Assembly: GCA_002405565.1 (NCBI GenBank)
Contig: DHMB01000030.1
Coordinates: forward strand, 9,089 to 18,438
Origin: Clostridiales bacterium UBA4653
GTDB lineage: Bacteria; Bacillota; Clostridia; Oscillospirales; CAG-272
DNA: 9,350 nucleotides
Direction: 5' to 3'
Shown: in pieces, positions 1-5,965 of the stretch
Position numbering within the stretch: position 1 is the stretch's first letter
How the letters are laid out: each line of letters opens with the position of its first letter
Position numbers and translations under genes: made by a program
The notes under the pieces: generated by a model
Told to the model about the DNA's origin: nothing
The model's input: the letters and a program-made list of their open reading frames with translations, nothing else
Database searches by the model: none

Positions 1-66
1 AAATAACTGAAGCTTCTTTTGCCTACTTTTCTTCTCGAAGAAAAGTAGGTCGAAGAAAAGTAGGTT
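1..66 (-). repeat. Palindromic dispersed repeat, copy 1 (left, possibly cut by window edge)
   Basis: The core is a perfect 13-bp inverted repeat, CCTACTTTTCTTC at 22-34 and its complement at 37-49, with a 2-base centre. The reverse complement of 1-49 matches 9262-9310 at 42 of 49 positions by eye, so this is one of two copies of an element made of a palindrome plus an asymmetric tail (here 1-21, running leftward). Strand is given relative to copy 2, which is called plus. The match continues to base 1, so the element may extend beyond the window. There is no coding potential and no run of T after the stem, so it is not a classical terminator. It is best described as a REP-like or MITE-like intergenic element; the family is not identified. 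Confidence 0.8.
37..66. repeat. Tandem duplication of the repeat's 3' arm (15-bp unit, two copies)
   Basis: GAAGAAAAGTAGGTC at 37-51 is followed directly by GAAGAAAAGTAGGTT at 52-66, 14 of 15 bases identical. The second unit gives the left arm (22-34) an alternative partner at 52-64, so two mutually exclusive stems can form. Copy 2 at the right end of the window has no such duplication. The duplication is therefore probably a local event such as replication slippage at the hairpin. Confidence 0.85.
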
Positions 67-93
67 GACTTTGGAGGGAATCTGATGTAAAAT
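65..93 (+). promoter_or_regulatory. Sigma-A-type promoter for the NYN-domain gene
   Basis: TTGACT at 65-70 is separated by exactly 17 bases from TAAAAT at 88-93, a near-consensus housekeeping promoter. Transcription would start near base 100, giving a leader of about 20 bases that holds the AAAGGAGGTG ribosome binding site (104-113). The -35 box begins inside the last two bases of the duplicated repeat arm, so the palindrome sits directly against the promoter. The assignment rests on motif and spacing only. Confidence 0.65.
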
Positions 94-121
94 ATAAAAT
101 GGGAAAGGAGGTGCAGAAAAT

Positions 122-886
122 ATGTTTGGGAAAAAACATTCTCTGCCGCGCGCGATAGCCTTTGTGGATTTTGAGCATTGGTTTATCTCGCTTGAGCGTA
201 TGTATTCCGTAAAGCCGGATGTCAAGGCATGGGCTGAGGAGCTTCGCGAAAGCTATGAGGTTGAAGAAATTGCGATATTTGCGGATTTTTCAAATCCGGG
301 ATTGCGCGGCGAGCTTGAGAAAATACGCAACGTAACGAATATGATAATTGATACGAAAAATCAGAGTGAGCATTACAAAAAGGACTTCACCGATTTCATC
401 ATGCTGGATTATATATATCAGTGCGCGATGACGAAGAAGAATATCGACACATTCATTATTTTCACGGGGGACGGACACTTTACGTCCGTGGTGCGGTTTA
501 TTATCAATAAATGCCGCAAGAAAGTCGGTATATACGCTGTTACGGGAGCGACAAGCAGTCAATTGAAGTCAAGCGCTTCATGGTGTCGGGAGCTGCCGTC
601 GGACTCCGAAATTTACAGAACTTATTATAAACTTATAGTCAATACTTTCAATTATCTGACCGTCCACAGGGAATTTGTGAAGAACGGTTCGCAGGAGAAG
701 ATAACTGAGCGTGTTTCAAAGCAGAATAATATCGACAGGCGCTCGATAAAGAGCGCGCTTGACCAGATGATAAGGGACGGATACGTTTATAAGTCGACAA
801 TGCTTGACGAGAAGGGGAAAAAAGTATCTGTGCTGCGTGCAAACTGGGATTTGCTCCGCCGTGACGGACTGTGGGTACAGCCTTAA
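122..886 (+). CDS. NYN-domain protein (putative ribonuclease) with C-terminal winged-helix-like domain
   Basis: The protein has 254 residues. Residues 11-157 look like a NYN/LabA-type (DUF88, PIN-like) fold: a buried strand ending in Asp16 (AFVDFEHW), Asp55 (IFADFS), Asp88/Asp91 (KKDFTDFIMLDY) and Asp117 in the TGDGHF motif, where the family usually has SGDSDF. These acidic residues are the expected metal-binding set of a PIN-like nuclease, but the second Asp of the SGDSDF motif is His119 here. Residues 165-254 are helical and basic with a closing strand pair, resembling a winged-helix nucleic-acid-binding domain. There is no signal peptide or membrane segment, so it should be cytoplasmic. 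The ATG at 122 sits 8 bases after a perfect AAGGAGGTG. The gene is transcribed alone and ends at the terminator at 892-923. An RNase or RNA-binding role is a family inference; no substrate can be named. Confidence 0.8.
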   Translation: MFGKKHSLPRAIAFVDFEHWFISLERMYSVKPDVKAWAEELRESYEVEEIAIFADFSNPGLRGELEKIRNVTNMIIDTKNQSEHYKKDFTDFIMLDYIYQCAMTKKNIDTFIIFTGDGHFTSVVRFIINKCRKKVGIYAVTGATSSQLKSSASWCRELPSDSEIYRTYYKLIVNTFNYLTVHREFVKNGSQEKITERVSKQNNIDRRSIKSALDQMIRDGYVYKSTMLDEKGKKVSVLRANWDLLRRDGLWVQP

Positions 887-891
887 AAACA

Positions 892-923
892 AAAAAACGG
901 GTCGCGATTGCGACCCGTTTTTT
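892..923. terminator. Bidirectional rho-independent terminator
   Basis: A 14-bp perfect stem (892-905 pairing with 910-923) surrounds the loop GATT. The GC core is CGGGTCGC/GCGACCCG, and it is flanked by an A-run on the left and a T-run on the right, so each strand sees a U-tract after the hairpin. It lies between two converging genes: 5 bases after the stop of the NYN gene (plus) and 4 bases after the stop of the PHP gene (minus). It should terminate both transcripts. Confidence 0.93.
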
Positions 924-927
924 AATT

Positions 928-2214
928 TCAGTTTTTCTTTACGACATTTTTGTAATGCTCGATACGCGTCTGCATATCGGGGAACATATCCTTTGCCTTT
1001 TCGGAGAACATTGCCCTTTCAATGCCCTTTGTCGCGCGGCGTTCGTGACCGATGAGCGCATATGCGGCGTCCGAAAGATGAGAAAACATCTCGTTTTCCA
1101 TGGCGTTGCAGAGGAAACTCTGACGGGGAGAATTTATATCCTCTCCGCTTATCTGGAAGAAGCGGTGCTTTTCGCAAAGCTCCATTATGCGACGGAGCTG
1201 TGCTTCGGAATTTCTGCTGGGCATATAGGTGACGGCGTCGAAACCGATACGGTCAAGCTCATAGAAGAGGAGTTCAAGGTAATCATCCTCAAATTTCTGG
1301 GCTTTTTTGTCGCCCGTGACGGAATCGCCGACGTCGCCGAGATAGGCATATGCAAAGACCGCGCCGCAGGCGGAGCAGACCTTCTGAAGCTCGAAAATGT
1401 CCGGGCACTCTGCGTCCGCTTCAATATAGAATTTTTCAACCATATTGCTCTTCAGCGCGCCGAGGATGTCATATTCATAAAATTCGGGGTGCTCTCTGCC
1501 GGAAAGTATCTGCCCGCGAACCTTTTGCGAGAGGGAGAGCTTCATTTCCTTTTCAAGAAAATCAACTACTTTTTCCGGTTCGTCAAAACGGGCTGTTATC
1601 TTTTTCGCGAGGGCATAGAGAATGTGACGCTCCGTGACGGAGCCGCCCTCGTGCGCCATTGAGATGGGCAGCACGTCATTGTCATAATCCAGCGCAAGAC
1701 CGTAATCTCCGACGAGCTCATTTATATTATCGCACATTTTTCTGTTGCGCTCGCCGCGACGGAAACGGTAATACGAAAAGAAGCTGTTGAGCAGGTCAAT
1801 GCTCTGTGCGGGGATTCCGTGCAGAGCGACGTATGCCACGGACTTCTGATCGGGATTGTTTATCCGCTTCCCGCAGAGGGCTGTGTTTTTCATCGATGTG
1901 CGACATTCCATTCCGACAGTCGCCGGCATGCCGACAAGCGCCGCCGCGCGGAGAAATTCCTCTGCGCCGGAGAGGGAATCGTGATCCATTATTCCCGCCG
2001 TCGCAAGTCCGCTCTGCCAAGCCATATAGACAGCCTTTGTGGGCGAATAGGGGGAGAATGAATAAGTTGTATGGATGTGATTGTTTACAAGAGTTGTCTT
2101 TTTCGGCTCGGGGAGGAGACCGCCGTCTGTCAGCATTTTCAGCTCCGCGAGCACGTCAAGACGGGTATATTTGTTCGGTGCGTTAAGGAGGGATATCAGT
2201 TTATCGGTATTCAC
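928..2214 (-). CDS. PHP-domain metal-dependent phosphoesterase
   Basis: With the start chosen here the protein has 428 residues. The PHP signature is clear: HIH (His46, His48) in VNNHIHTTYSFSPYSP, MDHDS (Asp77, His78), Glu103 in GMECRTS, His132 in ALHGIP and a further His188 in MAHEGG. These are the usual ligands of the metal cluster in PHP phosphoesterases. The C-terminal motif ISGEDIN (around 355-361) stands where many family members have a GSDAH-like sequence. A mainly helical insert of about 100 residues (roughly 135-245) lies between the middle motifs, making it longer than histidinol-phosphatase-type PHP proteins. It is not the PHP domain of a polymerase. It is the last gene of the minus-strand operon, 15 bases after the aldolase/dehydrogenase fusion. 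Hydrolysis of a sugar phosphate in that pathway is an inference from context; the substrate is unknown. Confidence 0.85.
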   Translation of the reverse strand: MNTDKLISLLNAPNKYTRLDVLAELKMLTDGGLLPEPKKTTLVNNHIHTTYSFSPYSPTKAVYMAWQSGLATAGIMDHDSLSGAEEFLRAAALVGMPATVGMECRTSMKNTALCGKRINNPDQKSVAYVALHGIPAQSIDLLNSFFSYYRFRRGERNRKMCDNINELVGDYGLALDYDNDVLPISMAHEGGSVTERHILYALAKKITARFDEPEKVVDFLEKEMKLSLSQKVRGQILSGREHPEFYEYDILGALKSNMVEKFYIEADAECPDIFELQKVCSACGAVFAYAYLGDVGDSVTGDKKAQKFEDDYLELLFYELDRIGFDAVTYMPSRNSEAQLRRIMELCEKHRFFQISGEDINSPRQSFLCNAMENEMFSHLSDAAYALIGHERRATKGIERAMFSEKAKDMFPDMQTRIEHYKNVVKKN

Positions 2215-2228
2215 TTGCCGCACCTCCC
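2215..2228 (-). promoter_or_regulatory. Ribosome binding site deciding the PHP gene start
   Basis: Read on the minus strand, GGGAGGTG (2228-2221) is followed by six bases and then GTG at 2214-2212. An upstream in-frame GTG at 2223-2221 lies inside the ribosome binding site itself, so the downstream GTG is the better start and removes three residues. The site sits wholly in the 15-base gap after the preceding stop codon, which fits translational coupling. Confidence 0.8.
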
Positions 2229-2229
2229 G

Positions 2230-4203
2230 TCAGTTCAGCATTGTCTGTCCGCCCGTTACGGGGACAGCCTGACCAGTTTCGTATTTCTGTTCGACAATAT
2301 AAAACAGCGCTTTTGCAATATCTTCCGGCAGGCAGCCCCTGCCGAGCGGAACCTTGCTTTCATAATAACGACGGACGTCGGCGACCGTCTTTGCGCCGGG
2401 AACCTTTCCCGCGTTGAGATACTGGACGAAAAGCCCGCGGACGGGGTCTGACCAGAGCGGCCCGTCAAGATAGTTTCCGGGGCAGATGGAGTTGCATTTG
2501 ATACCGTAAGGCGCAAGCTCAAGAGCAAAGCTCTGCGTCAGCCCTATGCCGCCGAATTTTGCGCCCGCATAGGCAAAGTTTTTGTTGCTGCCTTCAAGCC
2601 CGGATTTTGAATTTATGCCGATTACGTCTGCCATATAGTCCGGCGAATATTTTCTCTGAAGTTTCATCGGCACGACGGCATATTTTGTGCAGACGAAGAA
2701 CGCCGTATAGTCAATTGACGTTACAAGCTCGAAATTCTGCTTTGTCATTTCTTCAAGCGAGCCCGCGCGGACAATGCCCGCGTTGTTTACGAATACGTCA
2801 AGCCCGCCGTATTCAAAAACGGTCTTTTTTATCATCTCGCGCACGGAATTTTCGTCCGTAACGTTGACGTAAACGGGGAAGGCGACGCCCTTGCCGTATT
2901 TTTCGCAGAGGGACTTTGCCATATTTTCCGCGCCTTCGACGTTCATATCGGCAATGGCAACGTATGCTCCCTCGCGGATCATCGCCTCTGCGATTCCCGC
3001 GCCGAAGCCCTGCGCCGAGCCTGTCACTATCGATATTTTTCCCGCAAGGCGTTTTTCCGTTGCTCCCGAAAGGGCAACCTTTGCGCGATAGCTTTCGACC
3101 TCCCAGTTTGAGATGAATGCGGTCAGCTCCTCGCTCATATGCTTCGCCCCGCCGAAGGACATTGCATAAGTTGCGATTTTGACAGCGTCCTCAAAAACGA
3201 CGCTTGCCGTTTCCGCTTCCTTTTTCGTGCCGCCGCAGGCAAACATACCGACGCCCTGAACAAAGATTATTTTCGGCATAAAGCCGTTTTTCCCGGTATA
3301 GTCGCGGAAGGCTTTTTCAAGCTCCGCGGGAGTTTCATCGCCCTTGTTTTCAACATAAAGCGGGTGAGCCTTGCAATAAACAATGTGATCCGGAGAGAAA
3401 CTGCCCGCAAGCGGAGAAAACGCCTTTCTGTCACGCGCGAAAGCGATTATATCGTGATATGCCGTGTATTTTACAACAGATTTTCCCTCTGCCGAATAAA
3501 GCATACGTATTTCGGGGGCGAGCGTCTCGGCAAGGGCTTCGTCGCAGGCGACCTTTTCTCTGCAAGGGAAAATTACAACCTTTTTCTTTATTTTTTCAAA
3601 CACTTCTTTTGCCAGCGAGTCGATTTCCTCCGTTGTGTCTGCGGAGATGAAGATACCGTGGTTTTCAAGGAAGATTATCTGCGGTATTCTGCCATGCGAC
3701 TTTTCATATTCGCCCAGCTTTTCGCGGCAAAGTGCAGCGAGGATATACCCCGGCTTTGTCGAAGGTACCCAGACAGCGTCCGGAAACAGCTCCGCCGCAA
3801 TCTTTTCGCCGTTCACAGCGCATGTGATTCCGTTTACGAGAGCGGGGTGAACGTGGAGAACGAATTTCTGCGGGAGAAGGTCGTGCAGAAGGGTTTCGAC
3901 GCTCGGTCGCTTGCCCTCCTCGCCTTTTCTGCGGGAATTCATCATCATTGAGAGAACCTGCGCCTCTCTCTCCGCTTCGACCTCCGAGAATTTCGCGCCC
4001 CATATCTTTTCAAGCTCGGCGCGGTCTATTTTTACAAAGCCCTCCTCGGTTATAGTCGCGAGCGAGGTGCCGGAGCCCTTGACAAAAAGCGTGTCCGCAG
4101 TTTTATATGAGGTGTTTCCGCCGCCCGCAAGGACGAATTCCGCGTCCGCACCGTATTTATTTGACATTGCGACGAGCGCATTTATATCCTTTTCAAAGCT
4201 CAT
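2230..4203 (-). CDS. Class II aldolase / sorbitol-6-phosphate-dehydrogenase-like SDR fusion
   Basis: The protein has 657 residues in two parts. Residues 1-225 form a class II aldolase/adducin domain: GGGNTSYK at 27-34, candidate catalytic Glu103, and zinc ligands His117 and His119 in HVHP plus His182 in ENHG. A linking region (about 225-387) carries the WEVESYRAK segment typical of RhaD-aldolase/dehydrogenase fusions. Residues 388-657 are a classical short-chain dehydrogenase: TGSAQGFG at 394-401, Asp419 (suggesting NAD preference), NNAG at 473-476, INSKSG from 530, and the Tyr545/Lys549 pair. The INSKSG, AKFGG-GLTQS, KVPL-RGC and VTGGQ segments recall E. coli SrlD, from memory rather than an alignment, so D-glucitol 6-phosphate to D-fructose 6-phosphate is the favoured dehydrogenase reaction. 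The ATG follows AAGGAGG by seven bases, and that site overlaps the stop codon of the sorE-like gene. The alternative is the broader rhamnulose-phosphate aldolase/dehydrogenase group. Cytoplasmic. What the aldolase half acts on is unknown. Confidence 0.87.
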   Translation of the reverse strand: MSFEKDINALVAMSNKYGADAEFVLAGGGNTSYKTADTLFVKGSGTSLATITEEGFVKIDRAELEKIWGAKFSEVEAEREAQVLSMMMNSRRKGEEGKRPSVETLLHDLLPQKFVLHVHPALVNGITCAVNGEKIAAELFPDAVWVPSTKPGYILAALCREKLGEYEKSHGRIPQIIFLENHGIFISADTTEEIDSLAKEVFEKIKKKVVIFPCREKVACDEALAETLAPEIRMLYSAEGKSVVKYTAYHDIIAFARDRKAFSPLAGSFSPDHIVYCKAHPLYVENKGDETPAELEKAFRDYTGKNGFMPKIIFVQGVGMFACGGTKKEAETASVVFEDAVKIATYAMSFGGAKHMSEELTAFISNWEVESYRAKVALSGATEKRLAGKISIVTGSAQGFGAGIAEAMIREGAYVAIADMNVEGAENMAKSLCEKYGKGVAFPVYVNVTDENSVREMIKKTVFEYGGLDVFVNNAGIVRAGSLEEMTKQNFELVTSIDYTAFFVCTKYAVVPMKLQRKYSPDYMADVIGINSKSGLEGSNKNFAYAGAKFGGIGLTQSFALELAPYGIKCNSICPGNYLDGPLWSDPVRGLFVQYLNAGKVPGAKTVADVRRYYESKVPLGRGCLPEDIAKALFYIVEQKYETGQAVPVTGGQTMLN

Positions 4204-4215
4204 ATGTGTTCCTCC

Positions 4216-5478
4216 TTAAATTTTTTCGGAATGCGAGAGCAGATATTTTTCCGCCTCGGCGCACCAGAGCCCGTTATGACGGGCGACTATTTCCGCAAGC
4301 GCGGCGAATTTTTCATCCGTTTTGCCGAGCACGGCAAAGTCCGCAATTGCCGTCATCGGCATTTTTATGTTCGTATAAACGAGTTTCTTTCCTCCGGGGA
4401 TTTTATGGAGGTTGAGGGTCGTATCTATGACGCTGTCAAGCCCGCCGACGTGCGTTATCATAACGGCGGGGTTCATTCTTCCGTCGCTCATCATAGCGAT
4501 CGATTCCTTCATATCGTCAACGTTGCCGCCCGAAGTGCCGACGATGTGCGTTGACGCATAGTGTACGTTATAAAAATTGAAGCTCGCGGAGAAGGCGGAG
4601 CTTGTCGGGCCTGCAAAGAAGTTCAGACATCCGTCTCTGCCGAGGATGGCGTCTCCCTGCTCGACAACGGGCTTTACGGGAGCGAAAACGAAAACATCGT
4701 CGTAGCCGTCGCCGCCCGAAAGCTCGCGGAGCGCCTTTACGGGGTCTTCACACTCCGCCGTGTTGAGATATACGAGGCAAACGCCGTTTTTTGCCGCCTC
4801 TTCGACAGTCAGCAGCTTTGCCGCGCGCTCAAGACGCGCGCTGTCTATGTCTGTTACGACGAGGAGCGAGGGCTTTCTGTCGCAATGGATGGCATAATCT
4901 ATCGCGCCGAGACCCATCGGGCCGACTCCTGCGAGAATCGCAGCCTTGCCGCCCTCCTTTATACCCATTTCGTGAACGTAGCTGCCCGCTTTTGTATGGT
5001 AGTTTGCATGAAACCCGCCGACAATGCACGAAACGGGCTCGGAAAGGGAACCATAGAAAAAGGCGTCGCCGGAATAGGGCAAAAGGCAGTCCAGCTCCAT
5101 AACCTCGTGCGGGATGACGATATACGTTGCGTCACCGCCGATATATTTATATGAATAACCGGGGGCGGCGAGGCTGCCCTTGTAATTGAGGGCGGGCTGA
5201 ATGACGAATTTATCGCCCTCTTTATATTTCTCCTGCCACTTCGCCCCGACCTTTACGATTTCTCCGCAGAACTCGTGCCCGACTATGACGGGGTTTTCCG
5301 CAATGTCCGCGGGAACTCTCTTGTGCGCTGTGCCTTGCTCTGCCGCTTTGTGAGTCGACATACAGACGCTGTCCGATATGATATGCGCGAGTATTTCGTC
5401 TTCTTTTATTTCCGGAAGCTCGAATTCTTCAAGCCGGAGATCGTTTACACCGTAAAGTCTTACAGCCTTTGTTTTCAT
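4216..5478 (-). CDS. sorE: L-sorbose-1-phosphate reductase (SorE-type medium-chain dehydrogenase)
   Basis: The protein has 420 residues, the usual SorE length. Expected reaction: NAD(P)H-dependent reduction of L-sorbose 1-phosphate to D-glucitol 6-phosphate. Many segments match enterobacterial SorE as I remember it: LRLEEFELP near the N-terminus, AHKRVPADI, NPVIVGHEFCGEI, KYIGGDATYIVIPHEVM, CLNFFAGP, VGTSGGNVDDM and GGKKLVYT. Catalytic zinc ligands are probably Cys39, His68/Glu69 and Glu147. The four-cysteine structural-zinc lobe of ordinary alcohol dehydrogenases is absent. The nucleotide-binding loop is GVGPMGLG (184-191), and Asp210 at the end of the next strand suggests NADH. The start ATG has a modest GAGGA four bases upstream. 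It is the first gene of the tight trio; its stop codon TAA is part of the next gene's ribosome binding site. The match is recalled rather than computed, and a related polyol-phosphate dehydrogenase remains possible. Confidence 0.85.
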   Translation of the reverse strand: MKTKAVRLYGVNDLRLEEFELPEIKEDEILAHIISDSVCMSTHKAAEQGTAHKRVPADIAENPVIVGHEFCGEIVKVGAKWQEKYKEGDKFVIQPALNYKGSLAAPGYSYKYIGGDATYIVIPHEVMELDCLLPYSGDAFFYGSLSEPVSCIVGGFHANYHTKAGSYVHEMGIKEGGKAAILAGVGPMGLGAIDYAIHCDRKPSLLVVTDIDSARLERAAKLLTVEEAAKNGVCLVYLNTAECEDPVKALRELSGGDGYDDVFVFAPVKPVVEQGDAILGRDGCLNFFAGPTSSAFSASFNFYNVHYASTHIVGTSGGNVDDMKESIAMMSDGRMNPAVMITHVGGLDSVIDTTLNLHKIPGGKKLVYTNIKMPMTAIADFAVLGKTDEKFAALAEIVARHNGLWCAEAEKYLLSHSEKI

Positions 5479-5517
5479 TTCGTCCTCTTTCCCGACGGCT
5501 TTTTAATTGTTTTCCGT

Positions 5518-5541
5518 CCGCACATACCGCCGGATATGCGG
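5518..5541 (-). other. Hairpin in the gap before the sorE-like gene
   Basis: On the plus strand CCGCACATACC (5518-5528) and GGATATGCGG (5532-5541) pair around GCC with one bulge and one wobble. On the minus strand it is followed by ACGGAAAACAA, with no U-tract, so it is not a convincing terminator. It would lie in the 5' leader of the trio or in the read-through RNA from the DUF3006 gene. A second weak stem (GACGG 5494-5498 with CCGTC 5514-5518) lies next to it. The role is unknown; RNA processing or stability is one possibility. Confidence 0.45.
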
Positions 5542-5543
5542 GG

Positions 5544-5552
5544 ATTTTATCA
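5544..5552 (-). promoter_or_regulatory. Possible extended -10 element upstream of the sorE-like gene
   Basis: The minus strand reads TGATAAAAT at 5552-5544, matching an extended -10 (TGn followed by TATAAT-like) and overlapping the stop codon of the DUF3006 gene. No good -35 lies about 17 bases upstream. If real, it would give the sorbose-type trio its own promoter, separate from the one at 5842-5870. This is a weak call. Confidence 0.25.
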
Positions 5553-5792
5553 TTTCTTTCTGAATTTGCTTCTGAGTCTGTCCATAACGCTCTTTGCGCG
5601 ACGGCGTTGCTCCTCCGTTTCCTCTGCGAGATAGCGGGCTTCCGTCAGCCTGCCGCCCGAAAGAGTTATATCGAGAACGTCACATTCGTGAACCTCGAAG
5701 GGAAAATCCGCCTTCGGTATGTTTATGACCTCTCCATCGTCCGTTATGCACACAAAAAAGCCTTCTTCGGCTCTGTCAACATTAACTTTCAC
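5550..5792 (-). CDS. DUF3006 family small protein
   Basis: This is an 80-residue protein starting at a GTG. The N-terminal half (KVNVDRAEEGFFVCITDDGE, then INIPKADFPFEV and CDVLDITLSGG) matches the pattern of DUF3006 proteins of Firmicutes: a short beta-rich domain opening with a VDR motif and carrying an INIPK-type segment. The C-terminal 25 residues are highly charged and helical (EETEEQRRRAKSVMDRLRSKFRKK), ending in a basic tail. No signal peptide or membrane segment is present. Function is unknown for the family. Extending the frame to an ATG at 5882 would add 30 residues but would start upstream of the predicted promoter and bypass a strong ribosome binding site, so it is rejected. It lies 71 bases ahead of the sorE-like gene without a clear terminator between, so read-through is likely, but a pathway link is not implied. 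Confidence 0.82.
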   Translation of the reverse strand: MKVNVDRAEEGFFVCITDDGEVINIPKADFPFEVHECDVLDITLSGGRLTEARYLAEETEEQRRRAKSVMDRLRSKFRKK

Positions 5793-5807
5793 AAAAACAC
5801 CCCCTTC
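5790..5807 (-). promoter_or_regulatory. Ribosome binding site and GTG start of the DUF3006 gene
   Basis: On the minus strand GAAGGGGGTG (5807-5798) is followed by five T and then GTG at 5792-5790. The site is strong and well spaced, and the reading begins exactly at the conserved KVNVDR segment. It fixes the start despite the longer open frame upstream. Confidence 0.8.
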
Positions 5808-5841
5808 GGCATGCGCGTATTTAAGCAATTTGCCGAATATC

Positions 5842-5870
5842 ATTATATTATATATCCGAAAAATATTCAA
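5842..5870 (-). promoter_or_regulatory. Sigma-A-type promoter for the DUF3006 gene and probably the downstream operon
   Basis: Minus-strand TTGAAT (5870-5865), a spacer of exactly 17 bases, then a perfect TATAAT (5847-5842). The predicted RNA start is near 5835, leaving a leader of about 42 bases before the GTG at 5792. With no clear terminator before 923, the transcript could extend through all four minus-strand genes. Confidence 0.72.
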
Positions 5871-5911
5871 CATAAATTTCAAAATAAATCTGTTAAATAA
5901 AAAAGTTTTGT

Positions 5912-5919
5912 GATATACT
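5912..5919 (+). promoter_or_regulatory. Extended -10 promoter for ligA-obgE
   Basis: TGATATACT at 5911-5919 (core TGATATACT, with TG at 5911-5912 read as T-G then A and TATACT at 5914-5919) fits an extended -10. The -35 region (about 5890-5896, CTGTTAA) is poor, as is common for extended -10 promoters. RNA would start near 5926, about 40 bases before the ligA ATG. It is back-to-back with the minus-strand promoter at 5842-5870. Confidence 0.5.
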
Positions 5920-5965
5920 TAAAAATGTGAAAATATGCCTTCGGAAAATAAGGAGGAAACGCTTT

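Noticed and set aside
871..1662. A 263-codon plus-strand open frame opposite the PHP gene
   Set aside because: It begins inside the NYN gene's end, reads through the terminator hairpin and has no ribosome binding site. The opposite strand carries clear PHP motifs.
3139..3951. A 270-codon plus-strand open frame opposite the aldolase/dehydrogenase fusion
   Set aside because: The minus strand has recognisable aldolase and SDR motifs throughout; the plus-strand translation shows no domain.
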